Position numbers and translations under genes: made by a program. Below, piece by piece: positions 23,225 through 35,404 of a stretch of DNA of 64,000 bases (positions are counted from its first letter, which is position 1; each line of letters starts with the position of its first letter). Location of the stretch: contig OY730172.1 in assembly GCA_963422465.1 (NCBI GenBank), positions 992,001 through 1,056,000 on the forward strand, in the 5' to 3' direction. Below the pieces are notes generated by a model that was not told where the DNA came from, made no database searches, and was given only the letters and a program-made list of their open reading frames with translations. This DNA is from Lichina pygmaea (lineage: Eukaryota > Ascomycota > Lichinomycetes > Lichinales > Lichinaceae).

Positions 23225-24597
23225 CTATATGTACCTTTTTTCTGGATCTAGCACGTCCAGTGTCTCCATCGTCTTTTCGTACCTGAAATTGGTCAGCATC
23301 AGCAAAGATCGCCTGTGGAGAGAATGTCAGAGCTCACATTGTAAAGACGATCCCTCCGCTCAGCTGTCGTGGTCAGACTCGTTAGCATTCGAGTCCTCGG
23401 AATGTTTCAGCCAGACGCGCTCATACCGTCAAACGGACCAGGCGTGGCAGTGCGCCTGACCAGAATGTCAAGAGTCCTTCTTCTCTAAAGATCTTTGCCG
23501 CGCAATGGAATGAGTTTCTGTACTCCCTCCGGGCTTCCATAGATTGCATCCTATCCGACCTTCAGCGTCGGACCGGCGAATAGAACACCAAAGAACCTAC
23601 CGCGTTTTGATTGTGTCCAACGGTTGCGTGACGTAGCTAGATAGTCATCAGCTCGGCCCCCCTTGGAGTTCCCGCGACGGGAGGACTCGTACACTGTAAT
23701 GAGTCCAGCTATGGCCCCAAGCCCAAAGGTGCTAGCGGTGCCCAGTTTCTCTCCCGGGGCTACATAGCCCTGTGCGAGATGTTTCAGGGTAGAATAGCTA
23801 CCAAAGCGAGTGGCCGAGTTGGCTGCCTGTCTTGCAGTCGTGGGTACAAACCCCTGAAAGAAGCCTCGAACGCCCTGCTCCCGCGCGATAACAGCGGAGC
23901 CGTGCAGGAAACCTCGCATTCGAGGGTTTGCAGATTTCCGATCATCAATCCTGAATTCGACGCTTAGCCCCAACGGCGCATAAGTCTAGCTCCGGGAGTA
24001 TGCTCTCTCACAGTTTGGTCTTGATGCTCTCAAAGGGTGTCACTGCCAGTAGAGACTCCGTTGCTCCTGCGCCAAAGCCCGCAACGACGGTCTTGGGCCC
24101 AGATACCTTGCCGTCGGCATCTCGCAGCAGATCTCTGTAAGTGTCAAACGCGACGAATCCTGTGTGGCTGTGTCAGAGAACATTCCCCTATGGTGTTCAT
24201 ATTAACCCACGTATTCCTGCCTTGGCCGAGTTGCCTATCACAACCGTCGTACAGCCGATGTACCAGGCTCCGCCAAGCGGAGGCCATGGCAGTTTCTTGC
24301 CATCGGGCAGTCGACGGTTGAGCTGCGTCCTAGTTTTTGCGACTATAGAGAATTGTAAGGTTGTGCATTGGCGAATAAGGACGGCATTGTCACCCACATT
24401 CGGCTGGATATGTGATTGCTACTCACAGATCGTCAGCTCAATAGCCATCACGTGCTCCAATGAATGCCTACCAATCTCAACCGCGCCCGCTGTTGAGCCT
24501 GCAATTATTGAGCGCAGAGCACCAGGCTACTGCATTGTCAGCCAGCCTCTCATAACATCCTCGAGTAAGGGTCGCTAGCCTTGTCCTTCGTAGCCAT
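23225..24597 (-). CDS. CTP1: Mitochondrial tricarboxylate (citrate) carrier
   Basis: Inner-membrane carrier of the SLC25 family exchanging citrate for dicarboxylates. Start MATKDKASDPYSRM at 24597. After an intron come AGSTAGAVEI and LAKTRTQLNRRLPDGKKLPW, then PFESIKTKLIDDRKSANPRM across another intron, and GFFQGFVPTTARQAANSATR. A third carrier repeat, QPLDTIKTRMQSMEARREY, is built from exons separated by GT-AG introns near 23690-23640 and 23600-23550. The C-terminus reads YEKTMETLDVLDPEKRYI with the stop at 23225. Three repeats with P-x-[DE]-x-[IL]-[KR] motifs and the R-Q-A-A-N signature are specific to citrate carriers. The donor of the first intron after the start was not resolved. Lies 3'-to-5' after the methyltransferase gene with 408 bp between. 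Confidence 0.9.
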
Positions 24598-24876
24598 ATC
24601 TTCGCGTCCGCACGCCGTCCTCGATGTCCGAAGCCGTTTCCCCACCGATGTATGGTCACCCTAGCCGAGCTGGAGTATAGTTTTTCCGTTCCGGTAACCG
24701 CCGCCGGATGATAAGCGGGAAGGAATTCGCGAGCGGCAAGACCCCACAAAACAATCCGAACTTCACCGCCTCAAAATTCGCCCGCCCACTCCTGTTTGTG
24801 CTTGTTAAAACCGCTGCCGAGCTCAGCGTTTCGAGTTTGAACGGTCTCTCAAGCTTGGAAGGTTTTCTGGGACAGC

Positions 24877-26581
24877 ATGGCCGATAGTCTAGAGGTTAGC
24901 AATTCTGATATCGCTCGAGCATTCGACACGCTGACTGACGCACCTCCAGGCGAGGCTCAAGGGCCACGCCCGATCTTTCGACGGCCTTCTCTCGTTGATT
25001 CCCGCCAAGCACTACTATGCCGAAGGTACCAATGTAAGCAACTCCAACCTGAGCATGAGATGACCGTGACGGTGCTGATGAGTCTTGTAAACATAGGATC
25101 AATGGAAGAGGAAGAAGCAGTCCAAAGAAGAAGCGCGGCTAGCCAAGAAAGCCAAGTTGGATCCTGACTCGGCCGTGAGCGCCAAGGATGTGCTCGACTC
25201 GATGGCCAAAAAGCGAAAACGGGATGCGGACGATGCATCAAGCATCGAAGGAATCGAGCCAGAAAAGCCGAAGCAAGGATTGAAGGATCCTGGCAAGAAG
25301 AAGCAAAAGAAGAAGAAGACCAAACAAGAGAAAAAGAAGAAGAAGGAGCGTGCACCTAGCCAAGCCGAGCCAGAAGAGACGGACCTCGGGTCGTCAGAAG
25401 TAACGGCGACGAAGGAAACGCACGAGGTCGATGACCAGAGGGATGATAAGGGCGATGTTCTTGACGTAGAGTCGGAGCACGAAAAGAATATAGACCAACA
25501 GGACCAGATTGCGGATGGCAAAGATGATGTCGATGAGGAGGTCTTGCATCGTCAATCAGATGATAACGGAGATGGGGGTGTGGTCGTGCTCGTTGGTGAC
25601 AGGGTGGCTGCGGACGACAATGGGGTGGTAGGGCCGCAACGTGTGGATGACGAAGCGGATCAACAGATTTCACAGCCCTCCTCGACCGTGACACCGACCC
25701 CCGCACCAGAATCGCCCAATTTTGATGGGCTGAACGATCAGTCGCGCCCGTCGTCGAGCTCCTCCGTCGTACCTTCCACAACTACGAAAATGGATCGGCC
25801 ACTGAAGAAACCTATGCTGGACACTGAGACAATCAGGGCCAGACTGCAAGCGCGTATCGAAGCACTCCGAGCAGCGCGCAAGGCGGACGGGCCGGATGGC
25901 AGACCGGCGCGAAATCGTCAGGAGCTTATCGAAACTAGGCGGAAGAAAGAAGCAGAACGGCGTGCGCACAGAAAGGCACTGCGAAGGAAAGCAAAGGCGG
26001 AAGAGCGAGAGGCGCGCGAACGGGCTTTGATCCTAAACAGGTCACCTGACTTGGGCTCACCCCTAGCAACACCATTCCTAGGAAGCGGTGCTGGCTTCTC
26101 GTTCGGGCGAGTGGCTTTTAAAGACGGCGAGCAGCTGAACTCCACCATGACCGGTCTCGTGGACGCACATCACAAGAAAGGGCCCCAAGACACGCTCGGG
26201 GCGATGAAAGCAGCCGAGGCGAAACGCAACCGGCTCAACGGCATGGACGAAGCGAAGCGCAAGGACATCGAGGAGAAGGACATGTGGCTGAACGCGAAGA
26301 AGCGGATCCACGGGGAGAAGCTCAAGGACGACACGTCGTTGCTCAAGAAGACACTGAAGCGACAGGAGAAGGCCAAGAGCAAGAGCGAGGCCGAATGGAC
26401 CGACCGCGCGGCCGGCGTCGAGCACGGCATGGAGATGCGGCAGAAGAAGCGCGAGGATAACCTGCGCAAGCGGCGCGACGAGAAGGGCGGCGGCGGCGGC
26501 AAAGCGAAGAAATCGAAGGTGGTCAAGCGGCCTGGTTTCGAGGGATCCCTTCGGCTGAGGCCGAGGCCGAGCAAGCATTGA
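24877..26581 (+). CDS. RRP14: Ribosome biogenesis protein Rrp14 / SURF6 family
   Basis: Nucleolar protein for 60S (and early 40S) subunit assembly. Exons: 24877-24894 (only 18 nt, MADSLE), 24950-25033 (ARLKGHARSFDGLLSLIPAK then HYYAEGTN) and 25097-26581. The second exon plus the start of the third, DQWKRKKQSKEEARLAKKAK, form the conserved N-terminal box. A long Lys/Glu/Asp-rich spacer follows. The SURF6 domain covers about the last 230 residues: IRARLQARIEALRAARKA, NRQELIETRRKKEAERRAHR, FGRVAFKDGEQLN, then the basic helix ending GFEGSLRLRPRPSKH. The highly basic C-terminus fits nucleolar RNA binding. Splice sites are clean and in frame. Divergent from CTP1, 279 bp apart. Confidence 0.93.
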
Positions 26582-27149
26582 CGGACCGACCTGGGCGTAC
26601 GGGGGAGCAGTGGGAGGGCACGAGAAACGAAGAGCGTGAGGCTGGGCACTTGGGAGGCTGTGGACGTTGAGGCATGCTGGAGACTGGGCGAGCAGGAGAT
26701 TATCGAGCGGGGAGAGTAGCTGTCGGTCCACAAAGACTGAGAAGGGACAGGAAATTAAGATTCTCAAGCACCATCGTCTCTCGTCTCTGCAGCGGATTCG
26801 GATGGTTTGCGGTAGCTATGTGATTGTCCCATGCCCCGTGTCCCTTACCCCCTGCCCCACGTCCCTCGCCCCATGTTCCATTTTCCATGCCCCTCACCTC
26901 ATGTTCCATACTCCATGTTCCATGCCCGCATTCGAAAATGAGCCCAAACGCGATTCAAGAGCAGAGGCGTCTCCGATCAGACGTCGGACCGGCACGATCG
27001 AAATGACCCCCTCTCACCTCTCACCTCTCACCATCCCATCCGCCCCTTTCTTCCCCCCCACACCACACCCTTCCTTCTCTTGCTGCTTGTCCGTCCGCGT
27101 ATATGTGTGTGTGTGTAGCCCACTTGAAACCAGCAGAGGCTTTATAGGG

Positions 27150-27325
27150 GCGTTTTGGGCTGCTTGGCTGGCTGGACTGTTTTGGCTCGGTGGGCTGCTT
27201 GGCTCACTCATTGCTTGACACGGTGGGCTGTTTGGTCTGCTGGACTGTCTGGTCCGCTTGGTCCGCTGGGCTGCTTCGTACGTTGGACTGCTTGTTACGC
27301 TGGAGTGCTTGGTTCGCTGAGCTAC
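27150..27325. repeat. Degenerate GGGCTGCTTGG array
   Basis: Around twelve imperfect copies of a 12-17 bp unit such as GGGCTGCTTGGCTC or GGACTGCTTGTTACGCT in the convergent spacer. Confidence 0.65.
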
Positions 27326-27342
27326 TTGTGTAGTGTATCTAG

Positions 27343-27422
27343 ATGGAGAAGAGGAATGAAGAAGAATTGAAGAACGAAGAGAAGGAGGAGAAGGAGGAGA
27401 AGGAGGAGGAGGAGGGAGAAGA
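27343..27422. repeat. Purine (GAAGGAG) tract
   Basis: 80-nt G/A-only or nearly G/A-only stretch with GAAGGAGGAG units. Confidence 0.65.
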
Positions 27423-27503
27423 AGTATGTTGTGTATTGTCATTTGGTACTAGTAGTACTACAAGACGTACTAGCACTGGTATTAGCAGCACCAGCACCAG
27501 CAG

Positions 27504-27548
27504 CAGCATCAGCATCAGCATCAGCATCAGCATCAGCATAAGCATCAG
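27504..27548. repeat. (AGCATC) microsatellite
   Basis: About seven near-perfect copies of AGCATC preceded by CAGCAC triplets. Confidence 0.85.
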
Positions 27549-27797
27549 AGATGGGAACAATGATCATGGCCATGGCCACGGCCATGGGATAGCACCCTTC
27601 ATCGAATATACGCGTACATAAGTATACGGGCGAACAAGGGATCATTCGTGCAGCACCGGACGAAGGAAGAAGCTGCCTAGGTAGCTATCAGAGCTCCACA
27701 GGTGGTATTAGTAGGAACGAGGAACAGTACTGGCCAAGGTCGACGTCTTAGAAAAAAATGTCGAGTAGTCTGCATGATACCTATCTACGTAACTTGC

Positions 27798-28805
<1,008 letters not shown>

Positions 28806-29267
28806 TGTCGTCGAGGTTCGGGTGGCGGTGTTCGAGCCGGTGGCGGTTTGGGGTTCGGCAAGTCGACGTCAGCGCGGAAACGGCGCCTACTCGTATGCGA
28901 GAGCTGCCATACTCGTATGTCGAACTACCAACGTATGGCCACTCAATATCTACAAAGTCCAAGAGAACTGTACGAAGCTTGTACATCCCTATAAGTATAC
29001 TGTTAACTTGTCATCCGTTAGTACCGATTCTCTTCTTCACTGGGAGAGCACCAGCCTGAGGTGAATAGGATGTCTGTCACGTGACTGACTCTGTTGTATC
29101 TTCCGGTACGGTATGGTACGGTACTGTAGCTTTTCCATCAGCAACCGAGGCGCGGAAAGTCCGGTGGAGACGCTCGAAAGGCACCCGGTCAACGTCCATC
29201 GAGCTTTGCATACCATCCAGTCACAGCTCACCCTTGAAGTCAGCGTAGCAGTATCAGCCACAACAAG
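28806..29267. promoter_or_regulatory. Bidirectional promoter region NDUFS8/ACP
   Basis: 462 bp separating the divergent start codons of two complex I genes. It includes a GTACGGTATGGTACGGTAC run (near 29104-29124) and a CACGTGAC E-box-like word near 29078. Shared regulation is inferred from geometry alone. Confidence 0.55.
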
Positions 29268-29963
29268 ATGCTACGACTCGCCCTCTTCCAGTCGGCTCGA
29301 AGTCTGAGCCGAGCAGCTGTCCGCAATCAAGCCTCCATCGTCCGCCTCGCGCCTGCACCATCACTGCTTCAATCTCGAAGACCTTGGGCTCCCGTCTCGC
29401 AGCCGTGTCTCCGGTTCTACTCGGCGCCTGCTGGACTCACTCAAGAAGAGGTCGAGGGGCGGATAACGAATCTTTTAACAAAGTTTGACAAGGTCAGATT
29501 GGCCGGGAGGACCGCACCTTTCCGAGAGCCATGCTGATACGTTACGCAGGTCAAGGACGTATCGAAGGTATATACACTCTCAACAGCCCTCGAGCGCTTC
29601 GAGAGACTCATCCTGCTACCAGGTCACGAGCAAAGCACACTTCGCCAACGACTTGGGTCTGGACAGCCTGGACACCGTTGAGGTTGTCATGGCCATCGAA
29701 GAGGTTGGCTCTCTGGTGCTTTGCGTGCTGCCAGGATCATGAAGCTAACTCGGCGGATGCAGGAATTCTCAATTGAGATTCCAGACAAAGACGCGGATTC
29801 CATCCACAGCGGTGAGTGAGGCACTGGGCAGGTCTCTGCAAGCTTTGCTAATGCGTATGGTAGTGGAGAAAGCGGTGGAGTACATTCTCCATCATCCTGA
29901 CGGTATGACAATCTCAGTCCATGCTCACGGTATCGTTGCTGACAGATGGTCCCAGCACATTGA
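29268..29963 (+). CDS. Mitochondrial acyl carrier protein (NDUFAB1)
   Basis: Carries fatty acyl chains for mitochondrial type II fatty acid synthesis on phosphopantetheine and is a structural subunit of complex I. Exons: 29268-29492, 29550-29567, 29623-29703, 29763-29811, 29864-29902 and 29956-29963. Presequence MLRLALFQSARSLSRAAVRN is Arg/Ser-rich without acids. The mature part includes FDKVKDVSKVTSKAHFANDL, then LGLDSLDTVEVVMAIEEEFS with the DSL attachment serine, IPDKDADSIHSVEKAVEYIL and the terminus HHPDAH. The last exon is only 8 nt (CACATTGA) and completes the standard fungal PDAH ending. Alternatively, an earlier AG at 29945 would add about 25 unrelated residues. The 18-nt exon 2 is also unusually short. 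Every junction preserves frame with GT-AG ends. Confidence 0.93.
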
Positions 29964-30709
29964 TTCGCAGACTGCTTGTGGAGCGTGTATGGGGAGTTGG
30001 CTTGTGGACGATGGCATAGAAGAGATCCTTTACCAGTTATGTACCATGAGCCCCATCGTGTTCTGTACATGTATGAATTGCGGCAGCTGGCTTTGCGTAC
30101 TGGATCTTTGGGCCTGAGCCGTCTCTAAGTGATTTACGGTCCGTGTCGAGAGTGCCAAAGCAGCGCCGCCGGCTATTACTGTACGAGGGAGACAAGGCAT
30201 GCCAATCTCTTAAGCAGACGCGCAGAGTGTGGTCAAGTAGTGGCTTCAGTGAACTGTGCTGTCAACGATTTGGGATATGGCTGTTCTTTGGCATTGGCGT
30301 AAGAACAGTCGACCTGCTAACACAGCATTACTATAAGCCGCACTGCGTCTCACAGGCTTGAGTGCCGACACGCCCGAAAATTCAACGGCTGCGATAGGAC
30401 GGTAGTATCTGAGCGTGGCGTATTCCGTAGAGCTGCAGAGGTCTGACACCTCGTGACAGTTGATTTTCGGATGTTTCATCCACTCCAATCGGAGCAGCTG
30501 TGCACTCAGTGACTGCGCAGAGCAGTCGTCGGATAAGCCCGTCAACATTCGAAGGACGACATCCGAAACGATCCTCCCGCCATCACATCAGCAAGCCGCC
30601 AGGCCTCGAGTCTCAACAATCCGGCGCTGAAGCTAGTGCTCAGCTACGCCCGTCCGATATCATCAGAGCAAAAAAGAAATTCGCCACGGCCGTGGTCGCG
30701 TGAGCGGCA
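29964..30709. other. Spacer between ACP and VPS74
   Basis: Nothing recognised; 746 bp that must include the ACP 3' UTR and the VPS74 promoter. Confidence 0.5.
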
Positions 30710-32100
30710 ATGTCCACCTCGACGTCCGGCTTGACCAGGCGAAGAGGTGGAGGTGCGGCCGAGGGGAACGGCGGCCCGGACATCGACGATGACCACCCCA
30801 GTCGGGTGAGCTCGCCTGGTTCCAGGAGAGAGCAAAAGGTTGAGCGAGCATCGTACAACGAGAGCGCGGGCGAAAATGGGCACAAGATCGCCTACGACCC
30901 GCGCGACATCAGCGAGCGCGCCGAGCGCAGCAAGCAGCCGAAGTTGACGTTGATGGAGGAGGTTCTGCTGTTGGGGCTGAAGGACAAGCAGGTGAGGCCC
31001 AGCGTCGACGCTCGAGGCTACAGGAGGCGGTCCACAGAGCGCAGAGGCTGACGTCGGGGTCGTTATGCTCAGGGCTATCTCTCGTTCTGGAACGACTACA
31101 TCTCGTACGCGCTACGCGGCTGCATCGTGGCCGAATTGGCCTTCCGAGGCCGAGTCACGATGCAGAGCGACTCGTCGCGACGGCGCTTTCCCCTCGCCGA
31201 TCGCCTGATCGAGGTCATCGACGATAGCCTGACGGGCGAGGTGCTGCTGGACGAAGCGTTGAAGATGATGAAGAGCAGCGAGAAGATGAGCGTCAGCTCG
31301 TGGATTGATCTGATGAGCGGTGCGTCGTTGCGTCGTCTGGGCCCGGTGTGGATCCGCCGTCGCCCCGCAGTCTCCCCCACCGAGTGACGTCTGGAACTGA
31401 TTGGGCAAGCACGAGTGGCGGGCAGGCGAGACCTGGAACCTCATGAAGATAGGCTACCACATGAAGCAGGTGCGGGAACGTCTGGCCAAGGGCCTCGTCG
31501 ACAAGGGCATCCTACGCACCGAGAAGCGCAACTTCCTGCTCTTCGACATGGCCACGCACCCGGTCGTCGACGGCGGCGCCAAGAACGAGATCCGACAGCG
31601 GGTGCGCAACGTGCTGACGCAGCGCACCGTCGTCCTGCCGTCGTCGACGCTGCTGCCCAACACCGTGCCGTTCCGGTACATGCGCACCGTGACCATGGTC
31701 TGCGCCGCTTACGCCGCCAACGTGCTCGAGAACGCCCTGAGCGACCTCGGGCACGAGCAGCGCGAGCGCGCCTTTGCCCAGGTCGACGAGCTCCTGGTGC
31801 AGTATTCGCAGTGGCCGTTTGCGAGAGCGCCGCCGAGCAGCGCCGGCGCCGGATCCACCGCCGTCGCGGCGAACCTGGGGCAGGCCATCTCGGATGAGGT
31901 TCAGGAGAGCGGGGCCAAGGAGCTGCAATTGGAGGTGCGTCCATCGCCAGGATTCGTCTACGAGATTCTGATCAAACCCCCTTCCCCCCCTCTCTTATAT
32001 TTTGCTCTGCCCCGCGATCCTGACGACCTGGCACTGATGGTATCTCTAGGTGGTGGCAGCGTGTCTCAGCGTACTCACGCGGCTGGACTCGATCATCTGA
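30710..32100 (+). CDS. VPS74: Golgi PI4P effector Vps74 / GOLPH3
   Basis: Peripheral Golgi protein that binds PI4P and coatomer and retains glycosyltransferases in the Golgi. Exons: 30710-30991, 31073-31319, 31426-31934 and 32050-32100. The disordered N-terminus ([15 protein letters not shown]) holds the Arg cluster used for coatomer binding. The GPP34 domain starts [16 protein letters not shown], then [28 protein letters not shown]-like core [39 protein letters not shown] and [20 protein letters not shown]. The C-terminus is [14 protein letters not shown], created by the last 51-nt exon. Length about 360 residues, normal for fungi. The third exon has a high GC content relative to its flanks. 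Confidence 0.94.
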
Positions 32101-35100
32101 TCTCTCATTCGTCTTCTCCGTCTGTTTCATTTCGTTCCATCTCGGGGTCTTTTGGTCTCCACCCGGTTTCCGTATAACTTTCGAGCCCTCTCTCCCTCTT
32201 CTTCTTCTTGGTTTCTCTTCTTCTCTGCTCGTCGGCCTGTGGCTTTTGCCGTTCGGCACGAGAGCTCTCTCGCCCTTGAAAAAAATCGATGGGCCTCTAC
32301 CGTGTAACTTTTTTCCGCAACCGCGCCCGCAAACAAGGATTCTGGCCTCGAACCCCTCTTCCTCCAGGCCATGGATCTCCCTCTCAATGTCTCCCCGGCG
32401 GGTTTCGATCCAATCTCCCCGACCAAGAAGAGGAGACCCCCACAGTCTTTGGTCCACTTGAACCAATCCTTCTTCGTCGTCTGGAAGGCGGTGCCGCTTC
32501 TTTCTTTCCAGCCTACTTTGGTTCGTTCTTTCCGTACCGCTGCTTCTACCGCTACCGCTACCTGTTCCGAGGATCGGGGATCGTTGCCTCGAAATGGTTG
32601 ATTTCAACCCTGGGGGGGGGGGAACGCTGTACGAGTCTTGTTCACATGCGGTTACTCTGCCGGTAGTCACGACCGATACTTCACGGAGGCAGCTCGGTAG
32701 GTAGGTGAATCGGAGTATCGATCTGCCGCGTGCCATTGAGCCTGCGGTGTGAGGTGTGAGGAGGTGACGACCCCGCAATGCATCACACGCGCAGTCGATA
32801 TATGAGTGCACTTGATTTCTGCGCTTAGATCGTCTCATTACACGGCGTCTCGACAGCTCCACATCTCCCCTTCATACCGTTACGGTACCTCTTACGCTTT
32901 GCGATGACCTGAACATATCAGGGAGTTTTTCCCCGTCGGGCTGCGGATCTCGACGCGTACGGTACGGTACGGTACGGAGTACTTGCTGTGAAATAGCAAG
33001 GTGAAGGTGTAGGGCTTTGACAAGATGTGTGGTCAACGACCGTCCCCTGGTTTCCATAACGGTTGATAGACTACGGGAGTACTGTAGAGGTACGTTGCCG
33101 AACTGTTCCTTTCGGCTGTACGTAACGTACCGGAGGAAGGTGGTTTGTCGTACCCGTGCCCATGGGGTATTGCCCCCCATGGGCACAGGTAGACTGGGGC
33201 GTGATCGTGTCACGTGAGTAGGACGGTATCGCAGCACAAATGAGAAGCTGGTACCACTACGTACGTGCCGTACGAGGCAAACTTACGTCGCAGCTTGTCT
33301 TCCAACTCCCAAACGTCCCGATGGCGGTACGATCGGTGAGAAAGACTTCCACTAGACTTTTGAGTTGACGACAACGATGGCGAGAGATGAACAGAAGAAC
33401 GGAAAGCTGGACGTCGAGAGTGCAGCGTCGACAAGCTATCTGCGCCAGGGGGGTCCCAAAGAGCCACCGTACCGTACCGTACCAGTAACTAATTAGTGCC
33501 CAACACCAGCGTACTGTACAGTAGCCACGGGCACTGGCGATCCAGCGTCTAGGATCAGATCAGATGCCTGATTATAACTGCCACACCGTCCTTGAGACGA
33601 GCCCAGGCCCTGCGAACCAAAGAAGAACGATGACAAGGCCAAAGGACTGGAAAGGGGGATTTCCAGACACCGCTCGACCGTCCCGGAGGGAAGGAAAGAA
33701 AAGAAAAGAAAATCTGGGCTGCGTGCAAGCTCCAGGAAGGAAGATGATGATGGGATCAGAGAGGGTACCAGCCGGGATATCTTGCCAGTATCACTCAAAG
33801 ATGTTGTTGATGTTTGATCATAGTCATGGCGCTAGCAAACTTTTTTTTTTTTTTTTTTTTGCAACGGTGACAATCCCCTTTTTCTTCTCCTTCCTTGAAG
33901 ATTGCCCTGGAACGCAGGACTGACAGAGGACGTCGAGATCTGGTGCCCCTTTGGGCAAAAATCGGAGAGGGGCTGTCCATGGCCGCGTGAGCCGGAACTG
34001 GTTTCACTCATTCTACTTGTATATCGTATCCTTCATCCCCCCCCGGCAGAGCTGCTGCGGTGGACTCCGGCCATCAATGGACTTGGCCCTGGCGTGCCTG
34101 ACCGTAACACTTTGGAATTTGATGATCACAACGCAGGCCTACCAATCAAAGGAGCAGGTATAGTAAAGCCCGACGGCCGTGCTTCAGAGCCGCTCGACGG
34201 GGAGTTGGGGCCCAGGGAACGCAAGGATTGTTCTGTGAGGATGTTAGTGCTTGCAACCCTGTTCATAGCGGTACTCGAAGGATTCTTCCGGGGATGAGAA
34301 TGCCTCGCTGGGGCTATTGTTGACGTAAAGGCTATGCCGAGCAAGACTGCTGGACGAGACGAAGGGACTCAAACATGAAGAGGTGCGCGGACACGCCACT
34401 TGGTCGAGATCCCGAGCAATTTTCTGTCATGATCAGTACGAACAAGCCCGGTGGGGGATGGACGCGGCTCTCCTTATAGGCACGAGATGCTGGTGTGTGT
34501 GACAAAGGGCTGCTTTGGTGGTCATGATGGTGCTCAGCTGACTGATAGTATCCCACTGTGGTCTGTCTTGTAGTACGTATGGTACTGCACACTTATTTCC
34601 TGATGTACCCTGGACGTTTTTGTTGAATGGGCTCCTGCACAAGGCACACAGCACACGCCAAGCCTTACGATACTGTGCAGCTTGTCTGCACTGCGGGCAT
34701 TGAATGCACTGGATGAGACAGAGTGCCCGGTCAACAAAAAAGGGCATGGTGAGAGTAAGGTGGTAGTCCCACCAGGGAACTCTGTTGCTCGGCCTGTTCG
34801 TTGCTAGAAATACGCGCCGCTGTCCCTTCTCTAATCAACACTGTCATCTAAGGCGCATCTGTCATGCTGACTGGGTTCGAGTTGCTTTTGCTTAAAGGGG
34901 TACCGGTAGATTGGTAGTCCAGCTTGACGACGGCGACTGATCACCATCCTGTCTGTATGCTCGAGTGGTGTTGGTGAGGGATCCTTGATGTTCCTGGTGT
35001 TTGGTTGGTGTGCTGTACATCCACTGGTAGGTAGCTTTGGTGATGGGCCTTGGGTGACATGGTGTTCTTGGTACCGTATATGATAGTGTCTGGGCATGTT

Positions 35101-35402
35101 CAAACAACTTGTTGGCTGTCATACAACGGAGGAGGGTCATGGAAGACGGGGAACAGATCAGGCAGAGTGTAAGGTAAGAGGCAGTGGGTCGGTGAGAAGT
35201 GTTGAGGCGATAGTGGCATTAGTCAGCCGGCTGAGTCAGCAGCACTGTGACGCCGCCTGGGTTTCCGTACAAGTAACGTCGTACGCTACATACGTACCCA
35301 CGGTACCGTACTGAAACCATCCCTTGCGTGTCAGGGCACGTATGGTTTCGATCAGGCTGCGGTGATCTGATCTACCGGTAACCATATCAGCTCCCCCCTA
35401 AG
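32101..35402. other. Long gene-poor spacer after VPS74
   Basis: No gene recognised over 3.3 kb. Pyrimidine-rich to 32590, then GTAC-rich around 32880-33135 (CGTACGGTACGGTACGGTAC near 32957) and 33465-33520, with a 20-nt poly-T run at 33841-33860. Short open frames here have no protein-like features that I can support. Confidence 0.5.
33841..33860. repeat. Poly-T tract, 20 nt
   Basis: Uninterrupted T run in the gene-poor spacer; no retroelement body recognised next to it. Confidence 0.8.
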
Positions 35403-35404
35403 TA

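Larger units (their letters stand above)
26582..27797. other. Convergent spacer RRP14/NDUFS8, repeat-rich
   Basis: No gene. It holds a CCCC/TGTCCC-type degenerate repeat (about 26826-26925), a (GT) run near 27104-27116, a TGGACTGCTTGGTC-type array, a purine tract and a hexanucleotide microsatellite, so it is almost entirely low-complexity sequence. Confidence 0.6.

Noticed and set aside
31972-32862. 296-codon - strand open frame downstream of VPS74
   Set aside because: Lys/Arg/Glu-rich translation of a pyrimidine-rich spacer, overlapping the last VPS74 intron and exon; no protein features.
33902-34297. 131-codon + strand open frame in the gene-poor spacer
   Set aside because: No domain, no splice context and biased composition; cannot be supported as a gene.
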